Under the pieces are notes generated by a model. That model worked only from the letters and a program-made list of their open reading frames with translations, did not search any database and was not told the origin of the DNA. Of a stretch of 64,000 bases of DNA, positions 1 through 11,982 are shown piece after piece. The translations under genes and the position numbers were made by a program. The DNA comes from Dermacoccus nishinomiyaensis (GTDB lineage Bacteria; Actinomycetota; Actinomycetes; Actinomycetales; Dermatophilaceae), in the NCBI RefSeq assembly GCF_900447535.1, contig NZ_UFXX01000002.1, positions 248,001 through 312,000 of the forward strand. The letters are read 5' to 3'. Numbering within the stretch: the stretch's first letter is position 1; each line of letters starts with the position of its first letter.

Positions 1-40
1 CGTCCTTCGTCTCGACCACCTCAGCGTTCGGAGCCCACCG

Positions 41-592
41 ATGACCACCCTCACCCTCGAACGAGCGAGTGTCGCACCCCCGCGCGCGGCCCACGAAATG
101 CCGCGTGAACTCGATCTGCACGAGATCGGCGGGTTGCTCGACGGCTCGCTGCGCGTCGCCGACGTGCCGGCCATCAGCGCGCGCCTCGCGGTCGACGTCA
201 GCCGCGAGCGCCTGCCGCACCGCGGCGAGCACGACGAGATCTTCGGCCCGCAGCACACGGCGACGTCCGCGTTGCCGGACGCACGGGTGTGGACGCAGCG
301 CTTCGCCCTGGCGCTCGTCGAGGCTCTGGCGGGGCGTCGCTCACCGACGCAGCTCACGCCGCACACGAACACGGACGTGCTGGCGCGCATCCAGCGACGC
401 CACCGCACGACACTGCGTCGCGGTGCCGCGCCCGGACCGACGGGCGTGCGGCGCGTTCAGGTGTGCCAGCCGTGCGACGGCGTCGTCGAAGCGGCCGTCG
501 TCGCCCGCGTCAACGGCCGTGCGACGCCGATCGCCCTGCGCCTCAACGGGGTCGACGGGCGCTGGCAGGTCACCGTCCTCGAGCTGATCTGA
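41..592 (+). CDS. Rv3235 family protein (DUF6459-like)
   Basis: A 183-residue soluble protein with no signal peptide or membrane segment. The C-terminal half (about residues 125-183) has the pattern of Rv3235-type proteins: a basic stretch, then a VRRVQVCQP-like strand, then alternating strands ending in WQVTVLELI. Proteins of this family lie beside secA in many actinobacteria, as here, where it converges on secA with a 13-base gap. The first 60 residues look disordered. Its biochemical role is unknown. The start is the first ATG in the open frame and the upstream context is cut by the window edge. Identification rests on position and the C-terminal pattern. Confidence 0.72.
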   Translation: MTTLTLERASVAPPRAAHEMPRELDLHEIGGLLDGSLRVADVPAISARLAVDVSRERLPHRGEHDEIFGPQHTATSALPDARVWTQRFALALVEALAGRRSPTQLTPHTNTDVLARIQRRHRTTLRRGAAPGPTGVRRVQVCQPCDGVVEAAVVARVNGRATPIALRLNGVDGRWQVTVLELI

Positions 593-605
593 GCGTGTCC
601 GCGCC

Positions 606-3329
<2,724 letters not shown>

Positions 3330-3426
3330 GCGAGCCTCCGTAAATCGTTGATCGATCACCTCGGGCGACGGGCCGTTCTCACGGGCCCTCACGCGAGGTG
3401 GCGCCCGACGCGCGGGCACAGTTCCC

Positions 3427-4077
3427 CTAAGAGTAATGGGTGAGCGGCGGCGCCGCCCCGTCAGAGTCCGCTGGGTCGGGTGCGTCTGCGGTTGCCTGTT
3501 CCCCCGGCGCCTGAAGCAGCAGCGCGCGCGCCTCGGCGCGCGAGGACACCCCGAGCGTGCGATAGATCCGGGCAAGGTGGTTGCGCACGGTGTTCTCCGA
3601 CAGGAAGAGCGTCGCGGCGATGCTGCGGTTCGAGCGGCCACGAGCCACAAGGTCGAGCACCTCGCGTTCGCGCGCGGACAGGGCATACGTCGGGTGGGGC
3701 GCCCGGGCGAGGGCGCATGCCACCGCCCACACCTGAGCCGCTCGCTCGGGTGCCACGTACGGCTCGTCGGCACGCAACATCCGGGCGAGCGCCGCTTCGT
3801 CGAGTGGCGTGGGCACCTCGGCGAGCACACCGTGAACACCGCAGCGGATGGCGGTGGCGAGGATGTCGTCGTCCTCGGTGACGACGAGCAGGTGCTCGGG
3901 GGTGGCGTGTTCGAGCTGCGCGAGCAGCTCCGCGGCGCTGCGCGGCGCACACCACCGCCACGGCACCTGGCCGCCGGTGATGACGCCGGCATCAGGTCGG
4001 CGACCCCTGAGAAGGTCGCGCGGCGCGCCGGCGACGTTCATCGTTCGAGCCTGTTGGACGAGAGCGCTCGCGTGCAC
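3427..4077 (-). CDS. LuxR-type response-regulator-like transcription factor
   Basis: A 216-residue protein with a clear C-terminal LuxR/GerE helix-turn-helix (about residues 130-190: [15 protein letters not shown], then [21 protein letters not shown]). The N-terminal part resembles the second half of a receiver domain ([23 protein letters not shown]), but I see no acidic pocket or phosphoacceptor Asp, so control by phosphorylation is unlikely. No histidine kinase lies next to it. It sits between hpf and secA on the same strand, an unusual insertion in this conserved order. The start is uncertain: GTG 4077, or ATG 4041, which would shorten it by 12 residues. Target genes are unknown. Confidence 0.78.
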   Translation of the reverse strand: MHASALVQQARTMNVAGAPRDLLRGRRPDAGVITGGQVPWRWCAPRSAAELLAQLEHATPEHLLVVTEDDDILATAIRCGVHGVLAEVPTPLDEAALARMLRADEPYVAPERAAQVWAVACALARAPHPTYALSAREREVLDLVARGRSNRSIAATLFLSENTVRNHLARIYRTLGVSSRAEARALLLQAPGEQATADAPDPADSDGAAPPLTHYS

Positions 4078-4168
4078 GAACCCGACCCCATGGAGGCGTC
4101 AGGGCGCGTTCGCCGGGCGGCGGGCGGTCCGTGACGCACCCGCAGCCCGGCGTCATCGGGCGCGCTGC

Positions 4169-4810
4169 TCAGGCTGTCTCCTCCAGCGTGTCCGGTGCTT
4201 CGTCGACGACGTCGAGGTGGATCACTCCATAGCTCCACCCACGGCGGCGGTAGACGAGGCTCGGACGACCGCTGCTCTTGTCCTGGTAGAGGTAGAAGTC
4301 GTGGCCGACGAGTTCCATCTCGCGCAGGGCCTCGTCGACGTCCATGGGCGCGCTCGCGTGCACCTTCTCGCGCAGCTGCACCGGGCAGTCCGGATCCTCA
4401 CCGAGCTGGGCGGCCTCCGGCGCGTCGTCGCGCGTGTCGGGCATGATCTCGAGCACCGGCAGATCCGCCGTCGCCTCCGCGACGGACATCGTGCGGTGCT
4501 GGCCGCGCTGGATACGACGACGGTCGTGCTGGCGGCGCAATCGCTCACCGAGCTTTCCCATGACGAGGTCGAGGGCCGCGTACTCCTCGTCCGCCGACGC
4601 CTCCGCGCGCACGACGGACCGCTTCGAGCGGCACGTCACCTCGACGCGGTAGGCCTCCTTGGCGCGGCGCGGGTTCGGCTCGTGCGTGATGACGACGTCG
4701 CAGCGCATGACGCGCGGGTCGAGCTGCGGAACCTTGGCCAGCTTGTCCTCGACGTGTCGCGCGAGGCGGGCAGGAACCTCGACGTGTCGGCCGGTCACGG
4801 TGATCTCCAT
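4169..4810 (-). CDS. hpf: Ribosome hibernation promoting factor, long form
   Basis: Long-form HPF dimerises 70S ribosomes into inactive 100S particles during slow growth. The 213-residue product has the N-terminal beta-alpha-beta-beta-beta-alpha domain that binds the 30S decoding region (starting MEITVTGRHVEVPARL), an acidic linker around residues 105-145, and the C-terminal dimerisation domain (EMELVGHDFYLYQDK, then VYRRRGWSYGVIHL). The ATG at 4810 has GAGGAG about nine bases upstream. A longer in-frame reading to 4939 would add a non-homologous extension and was not used. The position between comF and secA agrees with mycobacterial Rv3241c. Confidence 0.93.
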   Translation of the reverse strand: MEITVTGRHVEVPARLARHVEDKLAKVPQLDPRVMRCDVVITHEPNPRRAKEAYRVEVTCRSKRSVVRAEASADEEYAALDLVMGKLGERLRRQHDRRRIQRGQHRTMSVAEATADLPVLEIMPDTRDDAPEAAQLGEDPDCPVQLREKVHASAPMDVDEALREMELVGHDFYLYQDKSSGRPSLVYRRRGWSYGVIHLDVVDEAPDTLEETA

Positions 4811-5033
4811 GGAAATCGACTCCTCGGATCGAGAGAAACTTCGGTGAGAAATCGGCCCCGTCAGCCCGGCTGCAGGCGTCGGGAGCCGCTTCGTGCGCGC
4901 CACCACCTCCTGCGGGGATGCTTGTTCGATGTCCTCCAACCTAACCCCCCATCGACGCCCGGGGAAGGGTTCGGGAACGGTCGATTCCGGCCGCCCCCGC
5001 TGCGGGCGCCGGCGGGGTGTGATCGTCCCGCGG

Positions 5034-5819
5034 TCAGCCTGCCGAGCGGGCGTTCGGCTCGTGCGGCGTCGCCGCGAGCGCCGCGACGGCGACGACCCGC
5101 ACGCCCGCTCGTTCCAGCGTCGCGTGCGCCGCGGCGAGCGTCGCGCCGCTCGTCACGACGTCGTCGAACAGGACGACGCGCGCGCCGGCGCGCACGAGAC
5201 GCTCCGCCGTCCGCGGCTCGATCCTGAAGGCCCCTTCGACGTTGCGGCGTCGCTCGGCGAGAGTCAGCCGCGCCTGATCCGCGACGCCCCGATCGCGGTG
5301 GCGCAGCAGTCTCCGTCCGCTGACGAGGCTGGTGCCCCGACACACGGCGTCGCACAGTTCGCCCAACGGAAAGCGTCCCCGCTCACGGTAGGCCGCGGCC
5401 CGGGACGGAATGGGCACGAGGACGAGTGGCCCGGCGCCGGCCGATGGCCGCGCGCCCAGCGCGGCATCTTCGAGTGTGGCGTCGGTGAGTGCGCGAGCGA
5501 GCGAGCGGCGCGCGAGGCGCACGAGGACGTCGAGGCCGTCGCTGCGTCCACGATCCTTGAACGCCGTGATGGCCTCGCGCAACGGCCCGTCGAACGCCGT
5601 AGCGACGGCGACGTCGAGTTCGGGGGCGTGATGGGCTCGCACCGTGAACGCTTCACGGCACAGACCGGCGTCGCACGTCGCGCACCAGCTCGGGCCCCAT
5701 GCGCCGCAGCCGAGACAGTTCGACGGCCACGCCAGATCGACGACGTCACGCAGCGCGCCCCTCACCCACGCGACCGGCGGCGTGAGCCGGGCGCCGACGT
5801 CGCGAGACTGGCGGGGCAC
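5034..5819 (-). CDS. comF: ComF family phosphoribosyltransferase-like protein
   Basis: A 261-residue ComF-type protein. It has an N-terminal zinc-finger-like cluster (C35, C38, C46, C49 in CLGCGAWGPSWCATC) and a C-terminal phosphoribosyltransferase fold with the PRPP-binding signature VVLFDDVVTSGATL near residue 210. In competent bacteria ComF takes part in DNA uptake. In most actinobacteria the family is kept without a known competence system, and its substrate is unknown. It lies between lpqB and hpf as in mycobacteria (Rv3242c). The 218 bases between it and lpqB hold no recognisable gene. Confidence 0.88.
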   Translation of the reverse strand: MPRQSRDVGARLTPPVAWVRGALRDVVDLAWPSNCLGCGAWGPSWCATCDAGLCREAFTVRAHHAPELDVAVATAFDGPLREAITAFKDRGRSDGLDVLVRLARRSLARALTDATLEDAALGARPSAGAGPLVLVPIPSRAAAYRERGRFPLGELCDAVCRGTSLVSGRRLLRHRDRGVADQARLTLAERRRNVEGAFRIEPRTAERLVRAGARVVLFDDVVTSGATLAAAHATLERAGVRVVAVAALAATPHEPNARSAG

Positions 5820-6038
5820 ACCCGCGATGATGCCGCCCGCGCGACGACGTCACCACCGACACGCGCTCGCCCCTGTGGACGAGAGTGCGCCGCAGCGCTC
5901 CCCCGGGCCACAGCCGTCACCGGTTGTGGACGACGGAGTCTCGGCCCACGCTGTCCGGCGCGCTTTCGACCACCTCATCCAGAGCGACGAGCACGTTCGG
6001 CGCGCGCCGAACGACGGCGTCCCAAGCGGAGACGGGTG

Positions 6039-7864
6039 TCAGGATCGCGGGGCGATGAGGTCGCCCCGGGTGAGGAAACTGCTCCACGAGGAGCCCTGGC
6101 GCGTGAAGACGGTGTTCGCGTCGGTTCGCACGAACAGGCCGCTTCGCCCGTCGAGAGTAGACACGAGGCTGCTCGCGCCCGTGACGCCGCCGAGGGGCAC
6201 CGGGGCGTCGTCGAGCGGCACGAGGGTCGGTTGCAGGAGACCGTCGCTCGTGCCGAGGACGGCGAGGGACGTGCCGTCCGCCCACACGACGTCCTTGACG
6301 TCGTGCACGCCCGGCGCGATGTCGTGCGCCGGGCCGAGGGAGACAGGTCGACCGCGCTCGTCGCGTTCGACGGCTGCGACGACGGCGCGCGCGTCGTCGC
6401 CGTCACGGATGGTGAGAGCGACGCGGGAGCCCTCGGGCGACACGCTGAGCGATGTGACGGAGGACGCGCCGAGCCACGGGACGTCGAGGGCTGTGGGTGT
6501 TCGCGTCGGCGAGGTCGACGTCGTGTCGAGCGCCCACAGCGCGGCGCTCGAGGTGTCGCCTGTCCTCTTCGACCTGGACGCCTGCGACGACGGTGTTGAT
6601 GCCGACGACGTGCGGCCTGCCACCCACAACCATCCGGAGCTGTCGAACGCGGGACGCACGAGCTGGTTTCCGAGATCGGGGACGGTGACGTCGGTGCCGT
6701 TGAGCCAGCGTCGTACCGACGTGCGGTCCTTCGAGATCGCCGCGATCTGCCGCCCGCCCTGGCCGGCGGCGAGCAACGACCAGTCGGCCGGCACCGCGGG
6801 CAGCACGGGGCGTCCCTGCGCCGCGCGGGCGTCGGTGCCCGAGACGGAGTCGTTCGCCCGGGCGTGCGTCCAGGCGAGGTAGGCGCCACTGCGGGAGATG
6901 ACCTCGTCGAGGCTGTCGGCGGTGATCGAGTAACCGACCTGGCTCGGGTCGCTCACCTGAGCAGGCAGGTTATCGGTCTCCAGACGCGCGCCGCCGACGC
7001 GCACCGAGACCGAGCGCACCTCCGCGCCTGCATGACGGTCGCTGTCACCGACGCCCACAGCGCGGCGCGCGCGGGGTTGTCGGCGGCGCTCGCGCGCCCC
7101 GAGAGCGCGACGTCCGCCTCGCCGTCGCGCACGGGCACGGCGTCGACGGCGAGCGCCGTCCCCGTCGGCAGGCTCGTCGCGATGGCGGGGCGCAGCCATT
7201 GCGGTGGGGCGGAGAGCGCCGCGCGCGCGAGCGCCGTCGCGAGACCCTGGCGCGGCAGCAGGCGCGGGTCGGGTACGAGCGAGCGTCCGTAGGCGGCCGG
7301 GTAGTACACGTTGACGCGGCTGAACAGGCGCGCGACGTCCGTGCTGCTGATCCACACGCCCAGCCCGTCGGGCACCTGGCTGAGGCGCCATCCCCCGGCC
7401 GTGGAACTCACCGTGAAGCGCAGGTCGCGGCGGGTCGTCGACGGTTGGCGCACGAGGTGGCCATCGGCGTCGATCGTCGCGACGACGGGGACGCTGAGAC
7501 GCACCGTCGTCGTGTCGGGGCGGGTGGCCGTGATGTCGCTGTCGCCCGCGAAGACGGTGACGGCGGTGCCCGGTTTCCAGCGACGGCTCGCGTCGCCGGT
7601 GAGGAAGGTGCGGGCAGCCTGGTAGTCGTCGTGCGCGGACATCTGGGCGCGCAGGAAACCAGTCGCGATCTGGCGCGGATCGTCGTAGGCCGACGCCGTC
7701 AGCGGCTCGACGGCGAGCGGTTCGCTGTCGTCCTTCGCGTCGACGGCCTTGCCCGGCGCGACGCTCGACGTCGAGGGCAACCCGACGCACCCGGCGGTCG
7801 CGAACACGCTCGCCGCGGCAGCCACGGCCACCAGGGCGCGCGGCGGCCTGCGTCGCGGGCTCAT
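6039..7864 (-). pseudogene. lpqB: Lipoprotein LpqB, interrupted by a one-base frameshift
   Basis: LpqB is the membrane lipoprotein that modulates the MtrAB system. The N-terminal part has a lipoprotein signal (basic start, hydrophobic stretch, lipobox TAGC with Cys26) and a GerMN-type domain. It reads in one frame from 7864 to about 7028 and would then meet a stop at 6953. The LpqB beta-propeller (starting AEVRSVSVRVGG and ending FLTRGDLIAPRS) continues in the -1 frame down to 6039. Adding one G near 7025-7030 would restore a 608-residue protein of normal LpqB length. The start overlaps the mtrB stop (ATGA). Either the assembly lost a base or the gene is truly broken. Both halves look otherwise undamaged, which favours a sequencing error or a very recent mutation. 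Confidence 0.88.
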
Positions 7865-9660
7865 CGTGGGTCCTCGGCGTCGACGGCGCCCTCACCGTCG
7901 ATGACCTGGGGCAGCGCGTTCGAGCGCTTCTTCGCATCGATCGCGACCGGGTAGCCCGACGCGAGGCGTGCCCCGCCGTCGGAGGTGCGCATCGTGCCGC
8001 TCGAGATCTGTTTCGTCCTCGCGGTGAGGCCGGGCTGCAGCGGGCCCGGACTCGCGGCGATGGCGACGCCCTGCACGCGCGGCAGCGTCAACCGGAAGCA
8101 GGAGCCCTCGCCGGGTGCGCCCCACGCCTCGAGAAAACCGTCGTGCAGGCGGGCGTCCTCGAGAGAGATCGACAATCCGAGGCCCGTGCCGCCCGTCGTG
8201 CGGGCGCGGGCGGGGTCGGCGCGCCAGAACCGGTCGAAGACCTTGTCCGCCTCGCCCTCCTTGAGTCCGATGCCGTAGTCGCGGACGCTGACGCTGACGG
8301 CAGTCGAGTTGGCGCGCAACGTCACGACGACGGGCTGGCCCTGGCCGTGCTCGATGGCGTTGGCGACGAGGTTGCGCAGGATGCGCTCGACGCGGCGGCG
8401 GTCGACGTCGATCGTGACGTCGTTCGGCGCGTCGAGCACGAGGCGGCAGCCGAGCTTGTCGGCGAGCTGCGCGTGCATGTCGTTCACCTCGGCGCACAGC
8501 TGGCGCATCGACGTGGGTGTGCGGCTCAGCACGGCGCCGCCGGCGTCGAATCGGCTGATCTCGAGCAGGTCCGCGAGCAGCGACTCGAAGCGGTCGAGCT
8601 CCTTCGACAGCAGTTCGGAAGAACGCGCGACGTGCGCCGCGAAGTCGCCGCGTGAGTCGTGGATCATGTCGGCGGCCATGCGGATCGTCGTCAGCGGTGT
8701 GCGCAGTTCGTGCGAGACGTCGGAGGTGAAGCGTTGCTGCAGGTGCGACAGGTCCTCGAGCTGGCCGATCTGACGTTGCAGGCTCGAGGCCATGGCGTTG
8801 AAGCTCGTCGCGAGGCGCGCGATGTCGTCCTCTCCGCGCACCGGCATGCGTTCGTCGAGGTTGCCGGCGGCGAGGCGCTCGGAGACGTGCGCGGCGGAGC
8901 GGACGGGGGTCACGACGAGGCGCGTCGCGAGGTAGGCGCAGGCGCCGAGGAGCAGGATGAGCGCGAGGCCGCCGGCGGCGAACGAGGTGCGCACGATGCT
9001 GAGCGAGTCGGCTTCCTTGTCCATCGGGAAGATGAGATACAGGTCGTACGCGCCGGCGTTGGGGATGCTGACGCGTGAGCCGACCATGACGGCGGGGATG
9101 TGGCGGCCGGTCGCGTCGAGGGAGATGATCTTCGTCTGCTGATGCGCGGGGTCGCGGGCGAGGGCGCCGCGCACGTCGGCGGGTGGGGTGAAGCCGCGCG
9201 CACGGGCCGTCGCGACGAGGGGGATGCCGGGGCGCGTGTTGTCGCTGGCGCGCATGAGGATGACGAGGCGCGCGGAGTCGTCGAGCGGGCTCGCGATGCG
9301 TTGCACGGAGTCACGCGAGAGGTTGTAGAGCGTCGTCATGTCGGTCTTGTCGGTCGCGTCGAACGCGCTCTGGACGTCAGCGGTCTCGCTCAGCGCGATC
9401 TGTTGCGCGGACGCGGTCTTGCTGCGCACGAGCCCGTCGGCGATGCCCTGGTACATGAGGGATCCGACGGCGATGACGACGGTGAGGCCCATGAGCATCG
9501 TCAGGCTGATGACGCGCACGTGCAGGCTGCGTCGCCAGCTGCGCACGCAGAACGCGACGAGGCGCCTGATTGCGCGGCGGGACGCGTCGTAGGCGCGTCG
9601 TAGGACGCTGCGGGGTGCCTCAGGTGGCGGGTGTGCTGGCACCGGCCTTGTATCCCACAC
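7861..9660 (-). CDS. mtrB: Two-component sensor histidine kinase MtrB
   Basis: The membrane sensor kinase of MtrAB, which coordinates cell-wall metabolism, division and osmotic response in actinobacteria. The 599-residue product has a first membrane segment near residues 48-70, an extracytoplasmic sensor region, a second membrane segment near 220-245, a HAMP domain, the phosphorylated-His box DVSHELRTPLTTIRM, and ATPase motifs NLVANAIEHG, VRDYGIGL and GGTGLGLSI. It overlaps mtrA by 41 bases if GTG 9660 is the start. GTG 9642 is an alternative. It also overlaps lpqB by four bases, so the three genes are very probably one transcript. Confidence 0.93.
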   Translation of the reverse strand: MWDTRPVPAHPPPEAPRSVLRRAYDASRRAIRRLVAFCVRSWRRSLHVRVISLTMLMGLTVVIAVGSLMYQGIADGLVRSKTASAQQIALSETADVQSAFDATDKTDMTTLYNLSRDSVQRIASPLDDSARLVILMRASDNTRPGIPLVATARARGFTPPADVRGALARDPAHQQTKIISLDATGRHIPAVMVGSRVSIPNAGAYDLYLIFPMDKEADSLSIVRTSFAAGGLALILLLGACAYLATRLVVTPVRSAAHVSERLAAGNLDERMPVRGEDDIARLATSFNAMASSLQRQIGQLEDLSHLQQRFTSDVSHELRTPLTTIRMAADMIHDSRGDFAAHVARSSELLSKELDRFESLLADLLEISRFDAGGAVLSRTPTSMRQLCAEVNDMHAQLADKLGCRLVLDAPNDVTIDVDRRRVERILRNLVANAIEHGQGQPVVVTLRANSTAVSVSVRDYGIGLKEGEADKVFDRFWRADPARARTTGGTGLGLSISLEDARLHDGFLEAWGAPGEGSCFRLTLPRVQGVAIAASPGPLQPGLTARTKQISSGTMRTSDGGARLASGYPVAIDAKKRSNALPQVIDGEGAVDAEDPR

Positions 9661-10303
9661 CTCGCACGGTCACGACGATCTCGGGCCTCTCCGGGTCCTT
9701 CTCGACCTTGGCGCGCAGGCGCTGGACGTGCACGTTGACGAGGCGCGTGTCGGCGGCGTGGCGGTAACCCCAGACCTGTTCCAGCAACACTTCGCGACTG
9801 AACACCTGCCATGGCTTGCGGGCGAGGGCGAGCAGGAGGTCGAACTCGAGGGGAGTGAGGGAGATCGGGGTGCCGTCGCGGGTGACGGAGTGGGCGGCGA
9901 GGTCGATCGTCAGGTCGCCGATGGTGACGGTTTCGGGTTCGGCGTCGCCGCGGCGCAGGCGGGCGCGGACGCGGGCGACGAGTTCGGCGGGTTTGAAGGG
10001 CTTGTTGACGTAGTCGTCGGCGCCTGCTTCGAGGCCGGCGACGACGTCGAGGGTGTCGGTGCGGGCGGTCAGCATGACGATGGGGACGTCGGATTCGGCG
10101 CGGATGGCGCGGCACACTTCGACGCCGTTCTTGCCGGGCAGCATGACGTCGAGCAGGACGAGGTCGGGTTTCGCGTCGCGGAACGTGGCGAGTGCTGACG
10201 TGCCGTCGCCGCAGTGGGTGACGTGGTAGCCCTCGCCGCGCAGAACGATGCCGAGCATCTCGGCGAGTGCCGGGTCGTCGTCGACTATCAGCACACGGTT
10301 CAT
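9620..10303 (-). CDS. mtrA: Two-component response regulator MtrA
   Basis: An OmpR/PhoB-family regulator of 227 residues, the usual MtrA length. The receiver domain has the acidic pair at D8/D9, phosphoacceptor D52 (LVLLDVMLPG), conserved T (VMLTA) and K (NKPFKP). A winged-helix DNA-binding domain follows (LTPLEFDLLLALA through VWGYRHAADTRLVNVHVQRLRAKVE). ATG 10303 gives the canonical start NRVLIVDDD; the frame stays open upstream without homology. It heads the mtrA-mtrB-lpqB operon. About 200 bases upstream lies the IS3-family element; related genomes usually have ahcY or tmk in this position. Confidence 0.95.
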   Translation of the reverse strand: MNRVLIVDDDPALAEMLGIVLRGEGYHVTHCGDGTSALATFRDAKPDLVLLDVMLPGKNGVEVCRAIRAESDVPIVMLTARTDTLDVVAGLEAGADDYVNKPFKPAELVARVRARLRRGDAEPETVTIGDLTIDLAAHSVTRDGTPISLTPLEFDLLLALARKPWQVFSREVLLEQVWGYRHAADTRLVNVHVQRLRAKVEKDPERPEIVVTVRGVGYKAGASTPAT

Positions 10304-10470
10304 CACGTGGGGGCCCCTTCCTTCGTGCGGCGCGTGCGCCCGGTGGGGCGCCGTCCTCGGCTCATTGTCACACATGCCCGCGGGCCCTCCCCGGACCTCT
10401 TCGCGCGTCCTGCCGTCCCCGGGGACGTTCGTTGCCACTCTGCCTGCGCGTGCGTTCTGTCTGACCGAAC

Positions 10471-10506
10471 GTGAACGTGATTCGCGCAGGTGGACGATTC
10501 CCTAAG
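10471..10506 (+). repeat. 19-bp-period repeat, left of the IS element
   Basis: Two consecutive units beginning GTGAACG (10471) and GTGGACG (10490), exactly 19 bases apart, each followed by an A/T-C-G-C-rich half such as ATTCGCGCAG. The same period and consensus (roughly GTGGACGNNATTCGCGAAG) recur right of the IS element at 12000 and near 57.4 kb. The second unit is cut short where the IS end begins. The rest of the mtrA-to-IS gap (10304-10470) shows no gene. Confidence 0.6.
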
Positions 10507-10543
10507 TGCCAGCCTGGTCGTGAGTCACTTGTGTTGAGGAGGC

Positions 10544-10966
10544 GTGGTGTTCACGGTCGAGGAAAAGCGGGATGCGGTAGTGACGTATCTGGGGTTGGCG
10601 TTCGGGCAGAAAACGGCGTGGTTGGCGCAGCAGCCGTTCACGGCGAGTCAGTTACGTCGCTGGCGTAGTGAGTATGTCCGTGGTGATCTTGACCGTGGCC
10701 TCACGCCGCGTCAGGGTGGCTCGATGGACCATATTCGCTCTGATCAGATGCGCCGGCTGGAAGAACAACTCGCCGCGCAAGAACGCCGCCACGCCACGGA
10801 AGTCGCGCGGCTACGGACCGAGGCTGACGGGCTACGTCAGGCGAACGAGTCGCTGGGAAAAGCTATCGGGCTCTTGCAACACTGGCACGCGCACGAGCCC
10901 GATACGCCCCCGACGACGCCACCCGAGCGTTCATCGCAGCCGAGAACGACCTCATCCGAGACCTGA
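10544..10966 (+). CDS. IS3-family transposase OrfA
   Basis: A 140-residue OrfA. The N-terminal helix-turn-helix (VEEKRDAVVTYLGLAFGQK, then FTASQLRRWRSEYV) would bind the terminal repeats. A coiled-coil/leucine-zipper stretch (about residues 62-108, EEQLAAQERRHATEVARL and on) precedes the shift site. The residues after the frameshift point are Pro- and Thr-rich and are probably made only by ribosomes that do not shift. GTG 10544 follows a GAGGAGG ribosome-binding site. Confidence 0.85.
   Translation: MVFTVEEKRDAVVTYLGLAFGQKTAWLAQQPFTASQLRRWRSEYVRGDLDRGLTPRQGGSMDHIRSDQMRRLEEQLAAQERRHATEVARLRTEADGLRQANESLGKAIGLLQHWHAHEPDTPPTTPPERSSQPRTTSSET
10855..10861 (+). other. Programmed -1 ribosomal frameshift heptamer G GGA AAA
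   Basis: In the OrfA frame the codons read CTG GGA AAA GCT, giving the slippery heptamer G GGA AAA. A one-base backward slip enters the OrfB frame directly, and that frame is open from 10828. The site falls inside the LGKA motif at the end of the OrfA zipper, the place where IS3-family elements usually shift. The fused OrfAB would be the active transposase. Frameshifting itself is inferred, not shown. Confidence 0.75.
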
Positions 10967-11982
10967 GCGCGCTGGCGGGGTTCAGTCAGCGCCGTGCGCT
11001 GCAGGTCGCTGGTGTCTCGCGTGGCACGTGGCACGCCCGCCACCACCATGGCCGTGACGTTGCTGCGGCGGTATCGCCTGTGCCGCAGCGTGAGCGGGAG
11101 CAGCCAGCGAGGTTGAGCGCGTCGGTGTGCGCGCGGGTCGCGGGTTTCATCAGTGCGGGGCGCACGGGCGGTTTGGGTGTCGCGGGCGCGTTCGCGAAGG
11201 CGTGGGACGAGGGCTTCATGGAAGCGAGTCTGCGTTCGTGGTGGCGTATCGCCGCGCGCGTGCGCCGCGAGCAGGCCACAGTCGAGCAGGCCACAGTCGA
11301 GCAGTCGGGCGCGGCGGGTGAGCGGGCGGTGGCGCGGGTGAAACCGCAGGTGTTGGCGACTGGCGCGAACCAGGTGTGGGCGTGGGACATCACCGACCTG
11401 CCCACCGCGTTTCGGGGTGTGGCGTTCAAGGCGTACGCGATCATCGACATCTTCAGCCGCAAGGTGATCGTCGCGAGTGTGCACCAGCGTGAGAGCACTG
11501 CTGATGCGATGGCGTTGTTCATGGCCGCGATCGCGGCGGAGGGTGGGTGCGTGCCGCAGGTCGTGCACGCCGACAACGGCGCGGTGATGCGTTCGAACCT
11601 GCTGAACGAGTTCCTCACGGCACATGGCATCGAGGTGTCGCACTCGCGTCCGCGGGTGTCGAACGACAACCCGTACATCGAGTCCGAGTTCCGCACCCTG
11701 AAGAATCGGGCGTCGTATCCGGGCGTGTTCGCGTCGCTGGTGGAGGCGAGCACGTACGTCGCGCAGCACGTGCACTGGTACAACCATGCCCACCACCACA
11801 GTGGGATCGCGCTGTACACGCCCGCGCAGGTGCACGACGGGTCGTGGAAGATGCTGCACGCTCGCCGCCAAGTCAGCCTCGCCTACTACCAGGCGCGTCA
11901 CCCCGAACGTTTCCGCGGCCACCGCGCGCCAGTGCCCGCCCCGAAAGCGTGGGCCGGAATCAACCATCCCGGCCCTGAGTGA
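10861..11982 (+). CDS. IS3-family transposase OrfB (DDE integrase domain), made by -1 frameshift
   Basis: The catalytic half of the transposase, given here from the frameshift point. An HTH_21-like region (AENDLIRDLSALAGFSQRRALQ) precedes the rve integrase core. The acidic triad is visible: D in WAWDITDLP, D in HADNG, and E in NPYIESEFRTLK, with exactly 35 residues between the second D and the E, as in IS3. There is no good independent start before GTG 11080, and starting there would lose conserved N-terminal sequence, so a fusion with OrfA is more likely. No internal stop is present, so the element looks competent. Confidence 0.82.
   Translation, partial: SYRALATLARARARYAPDDATRAFIAAENDLIRDLSALAGFSQRRALQVAGVSRGTWHARHHHGRDVAAAVSPVPQREREQPARLSASVCARVAGFISAGRTGGLGVAGAFAKAWDEGFMEASLRSWWRIAARVRREQATVEQATVEQSGAAGERAVARVKPQVLATGANQVWAWDITDLPTAFRGVAFKAYAIIDIFSRKVIVASVHQRESTADAMALFMAAIAAEGGCVPQVVHADNGAVMRSNLLNEFLTAHGIEVSHSRPRVSNDNPYIESEFRTLKNRASYPGVFASLVEASTYVAQHVHWYNHAHHHSGIALYTPAQVHDGSWKMLHARRQVSLAYYQARHPERFRGHRAPVPAPKAWAGINHPGPE

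Noticed and set aside
3330-3992. N-terminal extension of SecA to 1128 residues
   Set aside because: The added residues overlap the LuxR-type gene and have no SecA homology; GTG 3329 has a good ribosome-binding site and the family start.
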